A DNA stretch of 64,000 nt. Source: Bipolaris cookei (Eukaryota > Ascomycota > Dothideomycetes > Pleosporales > Pleosporaceae). Numbering within the stretch: the stretch's first letter is position 1; each line of letters starts with the position of its first letter. The translations under genes were made by a program, and so were the position numbers. The notes beneath the pieces are model-generated. The model ran no database searches, was not told the DNA's origin, and saw nothing but the letters and a program-made list of their open reading frames with translations. This document shows, piece by piece, positions 1 through 9,958 of this stretch. The DNA is taken from NCBI GenBank assembly GCA_002286855.1, contig NRSV01000059.1, positions 1 through 64,000 on the forward strand, read 5' to 3'.

Positions 1-542
1 AACCCAACCTCACCACCTACACTGGCCCAGAACTTGCGAACCGGACCAGAAGTTCTTTGTCGAAACGGGACGTCTCCATCGTTATCCCTGGAGAGACATA
101 CACGTTCACTGGCTGGGATGTCCAAGTCAGCCAGATCGTAAAGGGTGGAGTTAACACAATAATCAACGTGGCGTCTGGCTACAGTATCAGTAACAGCATT
201 GCTGTCTCCGTGGGCGTCGAGGCTACACTTGTCGAAGATTTCCTCAAAGCCTCGATGTCTGTCACCGCGTCATGGGAGACTACCAACAGTCTGACCCAGA
301 CCTTCTTCACCAATGTACCAGAGGGCAAGTATGGTGCCTGGGTCTTCCGACCTCTCACCACGCGTTACACCGGTACCGTCTGGCAAGGCAAGATGGGTGA
401 CACAGGTTCTGCGAGCACATGGCAGGCGGACTCATTCACGACCAAGATGTATGGGGACATGTCCTGGGTTGATGGTTACTTTGCGGCATGCTTCCAGGAC
501 ACGTTCCCTATGCCCAGATGCCAGGGAGGAGGTACTCTCTAG
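1..542 (+). CDS. Secreted effector-like protein, 3' part (left-arm copy)
   Basis: This is the C-terminal part of the protein encoded in full at 46126-46881 on the other strand. The reading frame is open from base 3 and ends at the TAG at 540-542. The methionine-like position at 57 is TTG, so the true start lies before the window. Visible here are the end of the propeptide, a dibasic KR site near bases 63-68 and the complete mature domain, which contains the motif FTGWDVQVS and ends MPRCQGGGTL. The sequence matches the right-arm copy with no amino-acid difference. Similar fungal proteins are often labelled celp0028 effector-like; that name is from memory and the function is unknown. Confidence 0.85.
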   Translation, partial: PNLTTYTGPELANRTRSSLSKRDVSIVIPGETYTFTGWDVQVSQIVKGGVNTIINVASGYSISNSIAVSVGVEATLVEDFLKASMSVTASWETTNSLTQTFFTNVPEGKYGAWVFRPLTTRYTGTVWQGKMGDTGSASTWQADSFTTKMYGDMSWVDGYFAACFQDTFPMPRCQGGGTL

Positions 543-1680
543 ATATCGAGTCTATGCTGATACATAGCTTGCAACACTCACAACGAAAGACAGTCTGGAT
601 CAATGAGTTTTGTTTTACGAGATACGGTATGGGTCTATGAATGTATATAGCTTGTAGCATCAAACGAAGCCATCTTTAGGATCAATGGAGTTTACTATCA
701 CAACACCTCACTTTACTTGATTTGGGTGACTACTCTTTGGACATGATTTGCTATCTTTTTAGAAAGAGTATACAACGTCACTGCACCATTGAGATTGTAG
801 CTCTGTATATCCATACTCGCATTTATCTTTGTATTTATTCGGCTGTTGCCACAAGAAAATGGTTTGCACATGTCCTAATCAACGTCGATTACTTTAAAGT
901 TTCAATGGTGAGATGGGATTTGGGCATGTATCTAGGAGAGTACCTAACTTAGAAAGATAGCAACTATGTATCAAGTCTCATATCGTAGAGAGAAATTTTG
1001 ATAAACATACAAGAGCATTTATGACTAAGGCTGGTTACTTATAACACAACATTTATTATGAAGGGGTTCACATTATCACGATGAGTTATCACAATGAGTT
1101 ATAAGAACGTCTAGTAATTGGTAGTATCTAAGAAAGTGTATACGTAGTGTGAAAATTGCGATGAACCATCAGACTCTAAACAAACAAAAATCTTGGAGTT
1201 CTGTTTCCTCCATGCCGCAACCATAATCTGTCAGCAGCCTGTTCGAGACTCGGTATAACGGTCCATCTTTTTCACCAAGTCACCAACCTCCAGATCATCT
1301 GCTTACATACCCCTCCTTCAATCTCCTGCAGACATCACCCAACGTAAGATGCATAGGTGCTGCCTGGACACTAGTGGTCGAGATAAGACGGCGTTCAAGC
1401 TACCACAACCCGTGGCCGTGCATCGCGATGACAATACGGGCTGCCCCGTCTGAGCACTCGTATTTCCCCAACTGCAGCGTCATCCTTGGCAAACTAGGTT
1501 ATCTGCTTACACGGAACATGTCACTCGGCCCACGCGGTTGAGCAGTAAGTAGTAAGTTCATGGCGTGTCGGGAAAGTGGCCAAGATGCGTGGGAAACAAA
1601 ACGGTCCTGTTTTCGTATGTACGTGCCGTAGAGAACCATGTCCTCAACGCCTAGTGGGATTATTACGTACGTGGTGTAGG
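543..1680. other. Non-coding stretch inside the left arm
   Basis: About 1.1 kb downstream of the secreted-protein gene. It holds only short, unsupported frames and I recognise no gene, RNA or transposon end. The copy at 44988-46125 is the same sequence inverted. Confidence 0.6.
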
Positions 1681-1716
1681 TCTAGGGTGGACGGGTGGAC
1701 GGGTGGACGGGTGGAC
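1681..1716 (+). repeat. Short tandem array, unit GGACGGGT
   Basis: About four head-to-tail copies of an 8-base GC-rich unit. A poly-A run (about 1756-1766) and a hairpin, ACCCGAAGTGTCGGGT, follow at about 1769-1785. The same array appears inverted at about 44952-44987. Confidence 0.7.
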
Positions 1717-2880
1717 ATGGTTGTGTTACGTTACCCCGGGTACCTGTGTTGTTTAAAAAAAAAAAGCGGACCCGAAGTGTCGGGTTGCCGCACACGAATT
1801 AGGTAGATCAATCGTGGCGGCGCTTCTTTTGATTGCGCAAGCGCTCAGCAAGGCACGTTGCAGCTAACATGAGCGGTGATTGGATGAGCACGGGCCAGCA
1901 GGGAACGAGAGATAGCGATAACGTTAGAACGCAAGGCGGAGCGTTATGCGGAGAACAGACTTCCGCGATGGTGTGTTGGAGAGAGCGCGGTACCAGCCCC
2001 CCTTGCCCCCCCTCCCCCTTCGCAAAACCATGGCAGTGCGCAGTCAGCATGTTCTCAACCCAATCCAAACGGGCCGATGGGGTGGCGTAGGTAGGTTGTG
2101 CTATGCATCGCTCCTACAAGTTTCGGGTACAACTATCAGGATAGGATGGGAGATCCTAGCACCACAGGCCGGGACATTTGAGAGCCGCTGCAGAAGCCCT
2201 ACGTAAATAGCGTGTACATACCCATCAAATTCGGGTGTTGCCATGCGTTCTAGTGTGCCCGTGGAACGTGTGCGGGAACCCCCACCCCCACCCGCCGCAT
2301 TTCATGTAGATGGAACTGAGACAAATTGCGATCACCGTATCTATTTTTCACTTCTTGCGCGTATGCCAGGTGCCAAAACGGGCAAAAGTCCAGAAAAGGC
2401 AAGAACAAGATCATACCACCGAGACGCGGCGGCTGATAATATGTAAATCGGAGCGAGAGATTGCGTGAGCGGTTTAAACCTTATCCACGTGACTAAGTAT
2501 TTCCTTGACTTTGACATTTGCACCGTCGTAATTTTCCCTTTTGCTTGTTTTCTGTAGAAAATCCCGCTAGTACTGTGCAGTAATTCCGCCTATAGCGCTG
2601 AACATATTACTCGGACCTGCGTTAGCCCTTACGGCCTTAACGTTGACAACTAGGCGCGACAACAGTGGGCGCGCGACTAGCGTACCTTTTCGTCGACACC
2701 AGCTGTCGGTGTGAATAAGAGCCTCGTATTCAGATTAGCGGGTTTGTAATTATCATGTGTCGTCATGTGCCCGTTTCCTTAATAGGCCTAAGTCGTTCAT
2801 GCTAGTAGACGCCCGATAAGAAAAAGAAAGAAGACAGAATAATTCACTCAATGCTAGTGATGCTAAGTAGAATACGAAGG

Positions 2881-2950
2881 ACTTGGAAAAGACTAGGGGT
2901 TTGTCTGACATACAGTAGGATACCCCCTCCTCGGCAAACCGGCAGCACAC
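2881..2950. repeat. Dispersed ~70-bp repeat, copy 1
   Basis: It begins CTTGGAAAAGACTAGG and ends GGCAGCACACGA. A second copy with two or three base differences lies at 3139-3207, just past the arm edge, and the right arm holds the inverted copy at 43718-43787. The unit begins and ends with imperfect complementary bases (GGGTTTGTC against GGCAAACC), so it can fold partly on itself. Its family is unknown to me. Confidence 0.7.
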
Positions 2951-3138
2951 GACTCGCCGACCCTTGCCTTCTTCTAGAAGCATGGCATCTCCGCACAAGT
3001 TTCGATCCCTTGGCACAGGTGGAGTGACCGTTTACCACGCTTTTGAGTTGGTTGACTGTTTCCGACTTATCAATTGCGGTCACATACCGCTTCATCATTA
3101 GGATCGCGTGTAGCTTGTCGAGTGTATGAGATTTCTTC

Positions 3139-3216
3139 TTGGAAAAGACTAGGGGTTTGTCTGACATACAGTAGGATAACCCCTCCTCGGCAAACCGACA
3201 GCACACGAATTAGGTA
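3139..3216. repeat. Dispersed repeat, composite copy 2
   Basis: The first 69 bases match 2881-2950. The tail, GCACACGAATTAGGTAGATC and the next six bases, matches 1791-1816 rather than the sequence after 2950. This copy therefore combines pieces found 1.1 kb apart in the arm, or it is the complete unit and the other two are partial. Confidence 0.6.
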
Positions 3217-3345
3217 GATCAATCGTCGCGCCCACCCATCAACGCGATCGCGATCTCAAACTTGAAGCTGTACAACGACATATGATAGCTCTCTCTATAT
3301 ATAAACGTGGTTTTGCAGTAAATAGACGCTAGTGATAAATTTATA

Positions 3346-3600
3346 CTATCTAAATTTTTGCGGGAGGTCAACGTTGCGCCCACGTGATGTGATCTTTGGC
3401 GGAGGAGCTGGAATCGCAGCGGCAGCTTCAGCAGCAGCTCTATGATTACCAGATGGTTTTGAGTGCTTGTTGTTCGAGGTGGGCGCTTGTGAGGTTGCGT
3501 GCTTCCGTTTCTGAGCTTGGTGTTGAGCTTTTTCGATGTTGCGAGCTTCAATCTGACGCGCGCGTTCAGCTGCTTTTTCAGCTCGCTTAGCATCGCGCTG
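3346..3600 (-). pseudogene. Pogo-type transposase, C-terminal relic
   Basis: On the minus strand this encodes an alanine/arginine/lysine-rich coiled stretch ending PPPKITSRGRNVDLPQKFR before a stop at 3346. The ending resembles the C-termini of the transposases at 7738-9604 (PIKLPAKYR) and 11758-13577 (NIKTSAKFR). The catalytic part is missing. The 5' side of the relic is cut by the foldback element that begins at 3655. Confidence 0.6.
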
Positions 3601-3654
3601 GCATAACATTGGATGTAATTCATGTCGATATATCTTTGAATAGTCTGCGACATA

Positions 3655-4135
3655 ATGAAATCCATTCATCCCTATATCCTCATTGCTTCTGGTCTTGCCA
3701 TCCCTTTATGCACTGCCATCCCGGATGGCTAGCCTTTGCAGAATGACACATCACGTGACCTCAAGCACTGCGATGATCATTACCTTCTGACACAGACCTT
3801 GTGACACAGTACCCGACCGTATTCTTCGCTATCTGTCGTCAAGGAGAGAATACTTCTCATTACTTGTAACAGCGAGGTCCCGTCTTGGCGGAAGGCCAAT
3901 CACGTGATAATTACCCCGCGCTGATCATTACTGGTACAATTGACAAGAAGGATTCTCTCCTTAACATCAGACAGGAAAAAAGAGGGACACGGTTGGATAC
4001 TGTGGCTTGCAGAGGTCTGAGTCAGAAGGTAATAATCATCGCGGGGTAATGATCAAGTGACTTGGCCTCCCGCCAAGAGCTGGCATCCCGCCAACGATGA
4101 GATGCCATGAAGATATAAGGATGGATGGATTTCAT
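3655..4135. mobile_element. Foldback MITE, about 480 bp
   Basis: Both ends begin ATGAAATCCAT and are flanked by TA (3653-3654 and 4136-4137), the target duplication expected of Tc1/mariner-pogo insertions. The two halves are diverged inverted copies of each other; for example the motif GATCATTACCTTCTGAC near 3775 has a close inverted match near 4030-4050. It has no coding capacity. A solo arm of the same family is at 17523-17730. Confidence 0.7.
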
Positions 4136-4188
4136 TATTACTCTTGTTGTGGTCAACTCAAATTGTACATTCTTACTAACGTCTGATA

Positions 4189-5972
4189 AGCTAGCGGACC
4201 GGGTTTCGACTCACCCGGGGTTTCCGCTCACCCACGAGAAATCAACACCTTTATCAAAACACGTGTTTTCTTGCCACCCACATTGCCAAAATGGACACCC
4301 GTGAAGAATCTATTCAAGCAGCAATTCGCGATCTTAATGCTGGCATTTTTAAGAGCCAAAGAGCTGCTGCAAAGGCTTACAATATCCCTCAAGCTACGTT
4401 CTCTGCCCGTGTACGAGGCACACAGAACAGCCAAGCTAGCCACGTATACCAACAAAGATTAACTCCAGAGCAGGAGGACTTTCTTGTACAATGGATACTT
4501 GAAGAAGACGCACGAGCTTTTCCTCCCTCGCACGCACGCGCACGAGAAATGGCGAACCGAATCCTTCGGATCAATGGAGACCACAGACCCGTTGGCAAGC
4601 ATTGGATGGCTGCCTTCTTAAAGCGCAATTCACGCGTCGCATCTGTTGTAGGCCGAAAGATTGAGGCTGCCCGGGCTGAGGGAGCAACACCAGCACAGAT
4701 ACGCGCCTTCCTTGAGCTCTTTGAGAGGACTCGTACGAGGCTGGGTATAAGAGCTGAGGATATATGGAATATGGATGAGACTGGGAAGGCCCTAGGTGTA
4801 TGTGCTAATACTAGAGTACTCGCAGATAGTCAGAAGAAGAAGGCTTACCATCAGTCGCCAGAGAACCGCGAGTGGGCATCAATAATTGAGTGCGTGTCCG
4901 CCACAGGCAAGAAACTGCGCTGTTCAGTTATATTTAAAGGGAAGAACCTACAGAGCACCTGGTTTCCTGCGACAATTCCTGACTGGCTTTACACAACCTC
5001 TGAGAATGGCTGGACATCAAATGCGATAGGTGCTGAGTGGTTGCAGCGGGTATTTCTGCCTGCGACAGCTCCATTAGACAGTCGTTGGAGGATGCTGATT
5101 CTAGATGGCCACGGCAGCCATATTAGCCTAGAATTCCTATGGGCCTGCAAACAGAGCAAAGTCCATCTTCTGTTTCTACCTGCTCATTCTTCTCATGTTC
5201 TACAGCCTCTAGACCTCTCGGTATTCTCGGTTGTGAAGAGGTTCTACCGACAGCAGATCCAGGCTCTCTCGTATCTCGATGACGCAGCACCTGTTAAAAA
5301 AGAGCGTTTTATTATAGCCTACTATAAAGCAAGAGAGAGGGCAATTAATGAGAGAGTCATACGCGCAGGATGGGCTGCTGCAGGCATCTGTCCATTAAAT
5401 ATTGATCGAGTAGTCAACTCATCTCAGATATCGCGAAGGCCTATCACGCCCCCTCGTCCAAATCAACCTCAAATTGCTCAGAGCTATCTCTCTACCCCTC
5501 ATGGACCTCGCGAGGTTTTTACAGCTCAGAGAAAGCTTCACAAGGATGAAAATGTCGGGCGTAAGACTCATCAGTTCTTTGAAAAAGTAGGCAAGGCACT
5601 TGCAGTCGCAAATACACGGGCAGCACAGCTTGAAGCAGAGAATAAAAGGCTTCATAGTCAACTTGAGGCTCTTAAGCCTCAACACCCACGAAAGAAAGTT
5701 CGTGTAAATCCAAATGAACGCTTTGCAGATATAGATACAATTATGGTTGCTGTACGGGCGTCTCAGCTTCTTGAAGCACAACGAGACGGCAATACTAAAG
5801 AACAGGCTGCAGAAAGGGCAGCAGCTGAAACAGCAGCTCAAACGCTACAGTCTATGTGTACAGAGTGGCAATTGTAACTTTGTTGAGATAATAGACATGG
5901 TTTTTGTGTGGATGGGTGATTTTAGGTCAGTGAGTCGAAACCCCGGGTGAGTCGAAACCCGGTCCGCTAGCT
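4189..5972 (+). mobile_element. Intact pogo/Fot-type DNA transposon (element 1)
   Basis: Perfect 36-bp terminal inverted repeats are at 4189-4224 and 5937-5972, beginning AGCTAGCGGACCGGGTTTCG. TA target duplications are at 4187-4188 and 5973-5974. The element is 1,784 bp and carries one uninterrupted transposase gene. The right TA is also the left TA of the next element (5975-9934), so the two abut exactly. Confidence 0.95.
4291..5877 (+). CDS. Pogo-type DDE transposase, intact
   Basis: The 528-residue protein is expected to cut the 36-bp ends of its own element and insert it at TA. The N-terminus (about 1-45) reads as a Psq-type helix-turn-helix. Residues about 55-125 fit a CENP-B-type DNA-binding domain. 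The DDE_1 catalytic core follows with D162 (in NMDETG), D272 (in LDGHGSH) and D308 (in QPLDLSVF). The last two are separated by 35 residues, the DD35D spacing. The C-terminal third is charged and coiled-coil-like. The start is an ATG 67 bases after the left terminal repeat. All motifs are present without stops or frameshifts, so this copy could be functional. Confidence 0.93.
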   Translation: MDTREESIQAAIRDLNAGIFKSQRAAAKAYNIPQATFSARVRGTQNSQASHVYQQRLTPEQEDFLVQWILEEDARAFPPSHARAREMANRILRINGDHRPVGKHWMAAFLKRNSRVASVVGRKIEAARAEGATPAQIRAFLELFERTRTRLGIRAEDIWNMDETGKALGVCANTRVLADSQKKKAYHQSPENREWASIIECVSATGKKLRCSVIFKGKNLQSTWFPATIPDWLYTTSENGWTSNAIGAEWLQRVFLPATAPLDSRWRMLILDGHGSHISLEFLWACKQSKVHLLFLPAHSSHVLQPLDLSVFSVVKRFYRQQIQALSYLDDAAPVKKERFIIAYYKARERAINERVIRAGWAAAGICPLNIDRVVNSSQISRRPITPPRPNQPQIAQSYLSTPHGPREVFTAQRKLHKDENVGRKTHQFFEKVGKALAVANTRAAQLEAENKRLHSQLEALKPQHPRKKVRVNPNERFADIDTIMVAVRASQLLEAQRDGNTKEQAAERAAAETAAQTLQSMCTEWQL

Positions 5973-6094
5973 TACAAGCGAGTCGGCCAAACAAGCGAGT
6001 CGGCCACTCCGCCAAGACCCCACCAAAAAACCACGATCATTATAGACTATCACAATGCAACTACAGTAGCAATTAGAAATCGTAGTAAGCTATT

Positions 6095-7636
6095 CTATTC
6101 AAAATCTGTCGCTTCTACTTGCTTGTATGTGCGCGTGTTATGCCCAGCTTCACCGCAGCGTCTATAGTGCCTTTGCGACGGCTCGCCCACCTCAGTGCGC
6201 GTTCTCTTCTTAATATTGTTCCCATTACTACGCGCCCCAAACTCTTTTAAAGCTGCTAATCGCTCTCCCTCCTCTACTGTTAGAGTACCTTCCTTCTGAA
6301 CTCGCTTTCTTTTGTGCGATTTTCGTCGCGTGGCGGCTGAGTTGGCTGCTTCAAGCTCAGCGTTGCGTTTTTGCGACGACACCAACTTGTGCGCAATAAT
6401 CGCAGCGCCTTTTGCTAGCTTTTCAAGAGCAACCACCATACTTATTGGCGAACTGTCTATATGCCTCTGTATCCTCTGCTTCACTAGCGTTGATTGCGAC
6501 CCTAGTTCCAGGGTATTACTTGGGGTCTGCGATAGCCAGGGCAGATCTTCTACAGCAGGTGGTGTTGGCGTCCGTAGCTTAACGTCGAGCTTCGATATCA
6601 CCACCTCTGGGTCGTGTGGAACTAAGCCAGCGCCTCGAAATACTCCTAAAGTATTGTCATTTGCAATAGTCTTGCGGTAGGCCTGCTGGAAGGCTGGGAG
6701 GAACTCGATCTTGGTCATATGGTTGATCCCGTTGCGCATCATCTCCTCGGCTTGGCGCCCATACGCCCTCTTCAAAGGCGAGAAACAGCCCACGTCAAGT
6801 GGCTGTAGTAGATGGGAAGAGTACGGAGGCGTGCATAGAGTGATAGCCTTTGACTCTGTGCAGTATTGCTGGAACTCGAGCGAGTTGTGGCTACCGTGAC
6901 CGTCAAGAATGAGTAGACGATAGCCTCCAATACTACGCTCTTTCGTATGCCTGTCAAAGTGCTCCAGCCACTTCATACCAAGCTCGTTCGTCGTCCAGCC
7001 GTTCTCAGAGACTGCAATAACTCAATCCTTAGGCAGAATCTCTTCCTTGTACCAGGCAGAGAGGTGGTGCTTGCCCTGAAAGATGATGAAGGGTGGGATC
7101 GCCCAGCCAGCTGCGCTGACACAAACCACGCTGGTAACCCACTCCCGGTTGCCCTGCTGCATGGATTTCGGCCTCGATCGACGCTCAGAGGCTGTGACTA
7201 CTGCTGACGCGTTTTGCATGCCCATCATGAAGCCCATCTCGTCAAAATTGTACATGTCCTCGTACTGGATCCCATACTTGGCTTTGGTATTCTGTACAAG
7301 GCGGAACCAACTTTGCATCAGCTCAGGATTCTCACAGAGGGCTTTCCTATAGTCTTACTTTCTATTGAACTTAATTTTGAGCTCTGGTACACGCTTTACG
7401 AAGTTCTTTGCCCAGTTCTGGCCAACAGGGTCACAATTACGCGCAGCTAACAAGGAATTGGTCATATCTTCGATTGCAGTGAGCCGAGGGGGAAATCCTC
7501 GTTCATATAGATCTATGATATGCTGAACAATTGTCTCTTCTTCTTTAGTAACGAGCTTCATTGAATTAGGCCTACTATCACGTCGTGAAGGTTTTCCAGC
7601 GCGTCGATTGCTTAGTGTTCGATGAGAGACGTTGTA
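6095..7636 (-). pseudogene. Element 2 transposase, inactivated
   Basis: This minus-strand DDE_1 transposase has two in-frame stops. TGA at 7019-7021 sits where relatives have the Trp of DWVI, and a stop lies at 7355-7357. The 5' end, beginning MPQRRRVQQIS, lies at 9760-9870 on the far side of element 3. Catalytic motifs remain: NFDEMGF, LILDGHGSH and QPLDVGCF. The C-terminus has a retrovirus-type zinc-knuckle pattern, YRRCGEAGHNTRTY, in which the first and last cysteines are tyrosines. It cannot give a full protein. Confidence 0.85.
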
Positions 7637-7638
7637 TA

Positions 7639-9758
7639 GAGGTGCCGGACGCTAAAACGCCGCGGACGGCAGAACGCCGGATCGCTGTTCAATCACCAAA
7701 TATTCTATCCACTTTTATCACCCACAACGTAACTAAAATGCAACCAATTGACGCTGCGCTTGCTGCTATCGATACCTTAAAGCCTGGAGAAAAGCTTGTA
7801 TACGCTAAAATTGCGAGAAAATTTTGGTGTTGATCCAGGAACGCTAAGCCGCCGCCACCGCGGCATTTCCACCTCCAGACAAGCGGCTGCAGAGAATAAG
7901 CAGGCGCTCCACCCAGAACACGAAGCTGAGCTTATCGAATATATAGATAGACTCAGTAAGCGAGGCCTACCACCTACACGGAATATTATTCGAAATATCG
8001 CGTCGCAGCTGGCCCAGAGGCAGGTCGGATACCATTGGGTTGATCGCTTTGTTCATCGCCATCCGCACCTTATTCTACTCAAGCGCACCACGCCTATTGA
8101 TCGCAGCCGCCGCCAGGCAGATTCAGAGAAGAAATATCGGCTATATTTTGAGCTTCTGCGCCAAAAAATCGATCAATATAAAGTGGAGCCGCGGCATATC
8201 TATAATATGGATGAGAAGGGCTTCATGCTTGGAGTACAGTCCCGCTCAGTCAGAATCTTTTCTCAAGCTTCTCTGCGCTCTGGATTGAAAAGATCTAATA
8301 TCCAAGACGGCGATCGCGAGTGGATTACAGTGATCGCATGTATCTGTGCCGATGGATCGTATCTAGATCCGAGTATCATCTACTCCAGCAAATCTAGCTC
8401 TATCCAGAATTCATGGCTCCAAGGTTTCGATCCAGATATTCATACCGCCCGAATCACGGCATCAGCTACCGGCTGGTCAAACGATAATATCGGTATCCAA
8501 TGGCTCAAACAAGTGTTCGATCCGGCTACTAAGCTAAAAGCTCGATCTTCTTACCGATTACTCCTCATGGACGGGCATCACAGCCATATAACAACAGATT
8601 TTATTGACTACTGTGATCAGAATAAAATACTTTTAGCTATCTTCCCGCCGCATTCGACTCATACGCTGCAGCCGCTTGATATTGGGCTATTTAAGCCGCT
8701 ATCTACCGCATATTCAAATGAGCTATCGAGCTTCATGGATACTAGCCAAGGGCTACTACCTATTACTAAATCCCATTTCTTCCCACTATTCTGGCGGGCT
8801 TGGCGCGCGGCGTTTAAGGAATCTACTATTCTCCGAGCCTTTGAAGCTACTGGAATCTCACCATTTAATCCAGAAGTTATACTCCAAAAATTTAGAACTG
8901 TAGCTACTAATAGCAATAGAAACGCGTTAGTAGCATCAGCTTCTGACTGGAGAACGATTCGGCGGCTAATTAATGAAGCTACCAGCCAGAAACAGAGCTC
9001 TAGATCGATTTCAGCGCTTAGTAGAATTATGATGAAACTGACTGCCGATACAGCGTTTCTTCGGCGTGAAAACAAGCAGCTTCGGGCAGCTCTTATTAAT
9101 GAGAGGCAGCGGAAGCAGCGCACCCAGTCTGGTACACTTGAGCTACCCGACGATTACTATGGTGGAGCTACTTTCTGGTCTCCGCAGAAAGTGCGCGAAG
9201 CTCGCCGCCTATATGAGCAGAAACAGCGCGATCAAGAGGAGTTACAGCGCCAAAAATCTATCGCGATCAAGGCTAGAGAAGAGAGAAAGTTACTTAAAGC
9301 TCAAGAACTAGAGGCGCGGCGGCGCGCGCGGGCGGAGGCAAAACTAGAGCGCGAGAAGCGGAAAGCTGAAGAAGCTGCCTACCGAATAGCCCGCCAAGCC
9401 GCCCGCAAACAAGTTCAAAAAACTATCAAAATTTCCCAAATAGGCAAAAAAGTTAGCTTCAAACGCCGTACGAAGCCAAGATCAAAAAATATTATCGCTG
9501 GTGGTGGTGGTAGTAGTACGGAGCCAGCTACTAGCTCGGCAGCACGACTGCCTCCGCGCTCGCGTTGTGGACGCCCCATTAAGCTACCAGCCAAATATCG
9601 ATAGATAGATTGAAATATTATCAATATTACTAGACTGCAACACTAAAAAACCTCTCGATAATAGCGTTTGTATGGAGCTATACAGCCTCAAGTTCTGTGG
9701 TGCTGGTACGGCAAACCCGGCGTTGTGCCGTCCGCGGCGTTTCGGCGTCCGGTACCGC
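7639..9758 (+). mobile_element. Pogo-type transposon (element 3), nested in element 2
   Basis: Imperfect terminal inverted repeats of about 40 bp (left GAGGTGCCGGACGC, right reverse complement GCGGTACCGGACGC) are flanked by TA at 7637-7638 and 9759-9760. It is 2,120 bp long. It interrupts the N-terminal coding region of the element 2 transposase and is therefore younger than element 2. Confidence 0.9.
7738..9604 (+). pseudogene. Element 3 transposase, single frameshift near the N-terminus
   Basis: The natural start is ATG at 7738 (MQPIDAALAAIDTLKPGEK). The frame breaks at about 7819-7825 in the run AAAATTTT, where one extra base leads to a stop at 7831-7833. Deleting one T in thought joins it to the long frame that runs to 9604. 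That long frame has no ATG of its own before 8209; its apparent start at 7796 is TTG. Downstream the DDE triad is complete (NMDEKG, LLMDGHHSH, QPLDIG, with 35 residues between the last two). A long Arg/Lys/Glu coiled coil and a basic tail ending in LPAKYR follow. Apart from the one-base shift it is intact, so a sequencing error or programmed shift is possible. Confidence 0.85.
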
Positions 9759-9958
9759 TAGCCGTGCTGCCGCCCGAAGAGTTAATGTCGCGTTTCTTCT
9801 GGATAGCGAGAAGTGCTAGTTGTATATGGGCTTCTTCTGATATCTGTTGTACTCTACGGCGTTGAGGCATTGCGTATAATGATCATGTAGTAGTTAAAGT
9901 TGATGGGGTCTTGGCGGAGTGGCTGACTCGCTTGTATCAGATAGTAGTTTACTAAATA

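Larger units (their letters stand above)
1..3142 (+). repeat. Large inverted repeat, left arm
   Basis: The reverse complement of 43526-46667 matches this stretch with no indel: paired positions always add to 46668. I found no mismatch from 1 to 3061 where I compared stretches and translated frames. From 3062 to 3142 there are about 8 mismatches, including C/A, C/T and G/A changes. The arm holds the secreted-protein gene, about 1.1 kb of AT-rich sequence without genes, a short tandem array, and roughly 1.4 kb of repeat-like DNA. It continues past the left window edge, since the partner gene extends to 46881. Confidence 0.95.
5975..9934 (-). mobile_element. Pogo-type transposon (element 2), split by a nested insertion
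   Basis: TA duplications are at 5973-5974 and 9935-9936. The termini begin CAAGCGAGTC and end in a shared CTCCGCCAAGACCCC block. The left end carries an extra tandem copy of CAAGCGAGTCGGCCAAA that the right end lacks. Element 3 (7639-9758) is inserted near the 5' end of its transposase gene. Without that insertion the element would be about 1.8 kb. Confidence 0.88.

Noticed and set aside
7796..9604. A complete 602-residue transposase starting at 7796
   Set aside because: That start is TTG, not ATG. The natural ATG at 7738 is out of frame by one base, so I call it a frameshifted gene.
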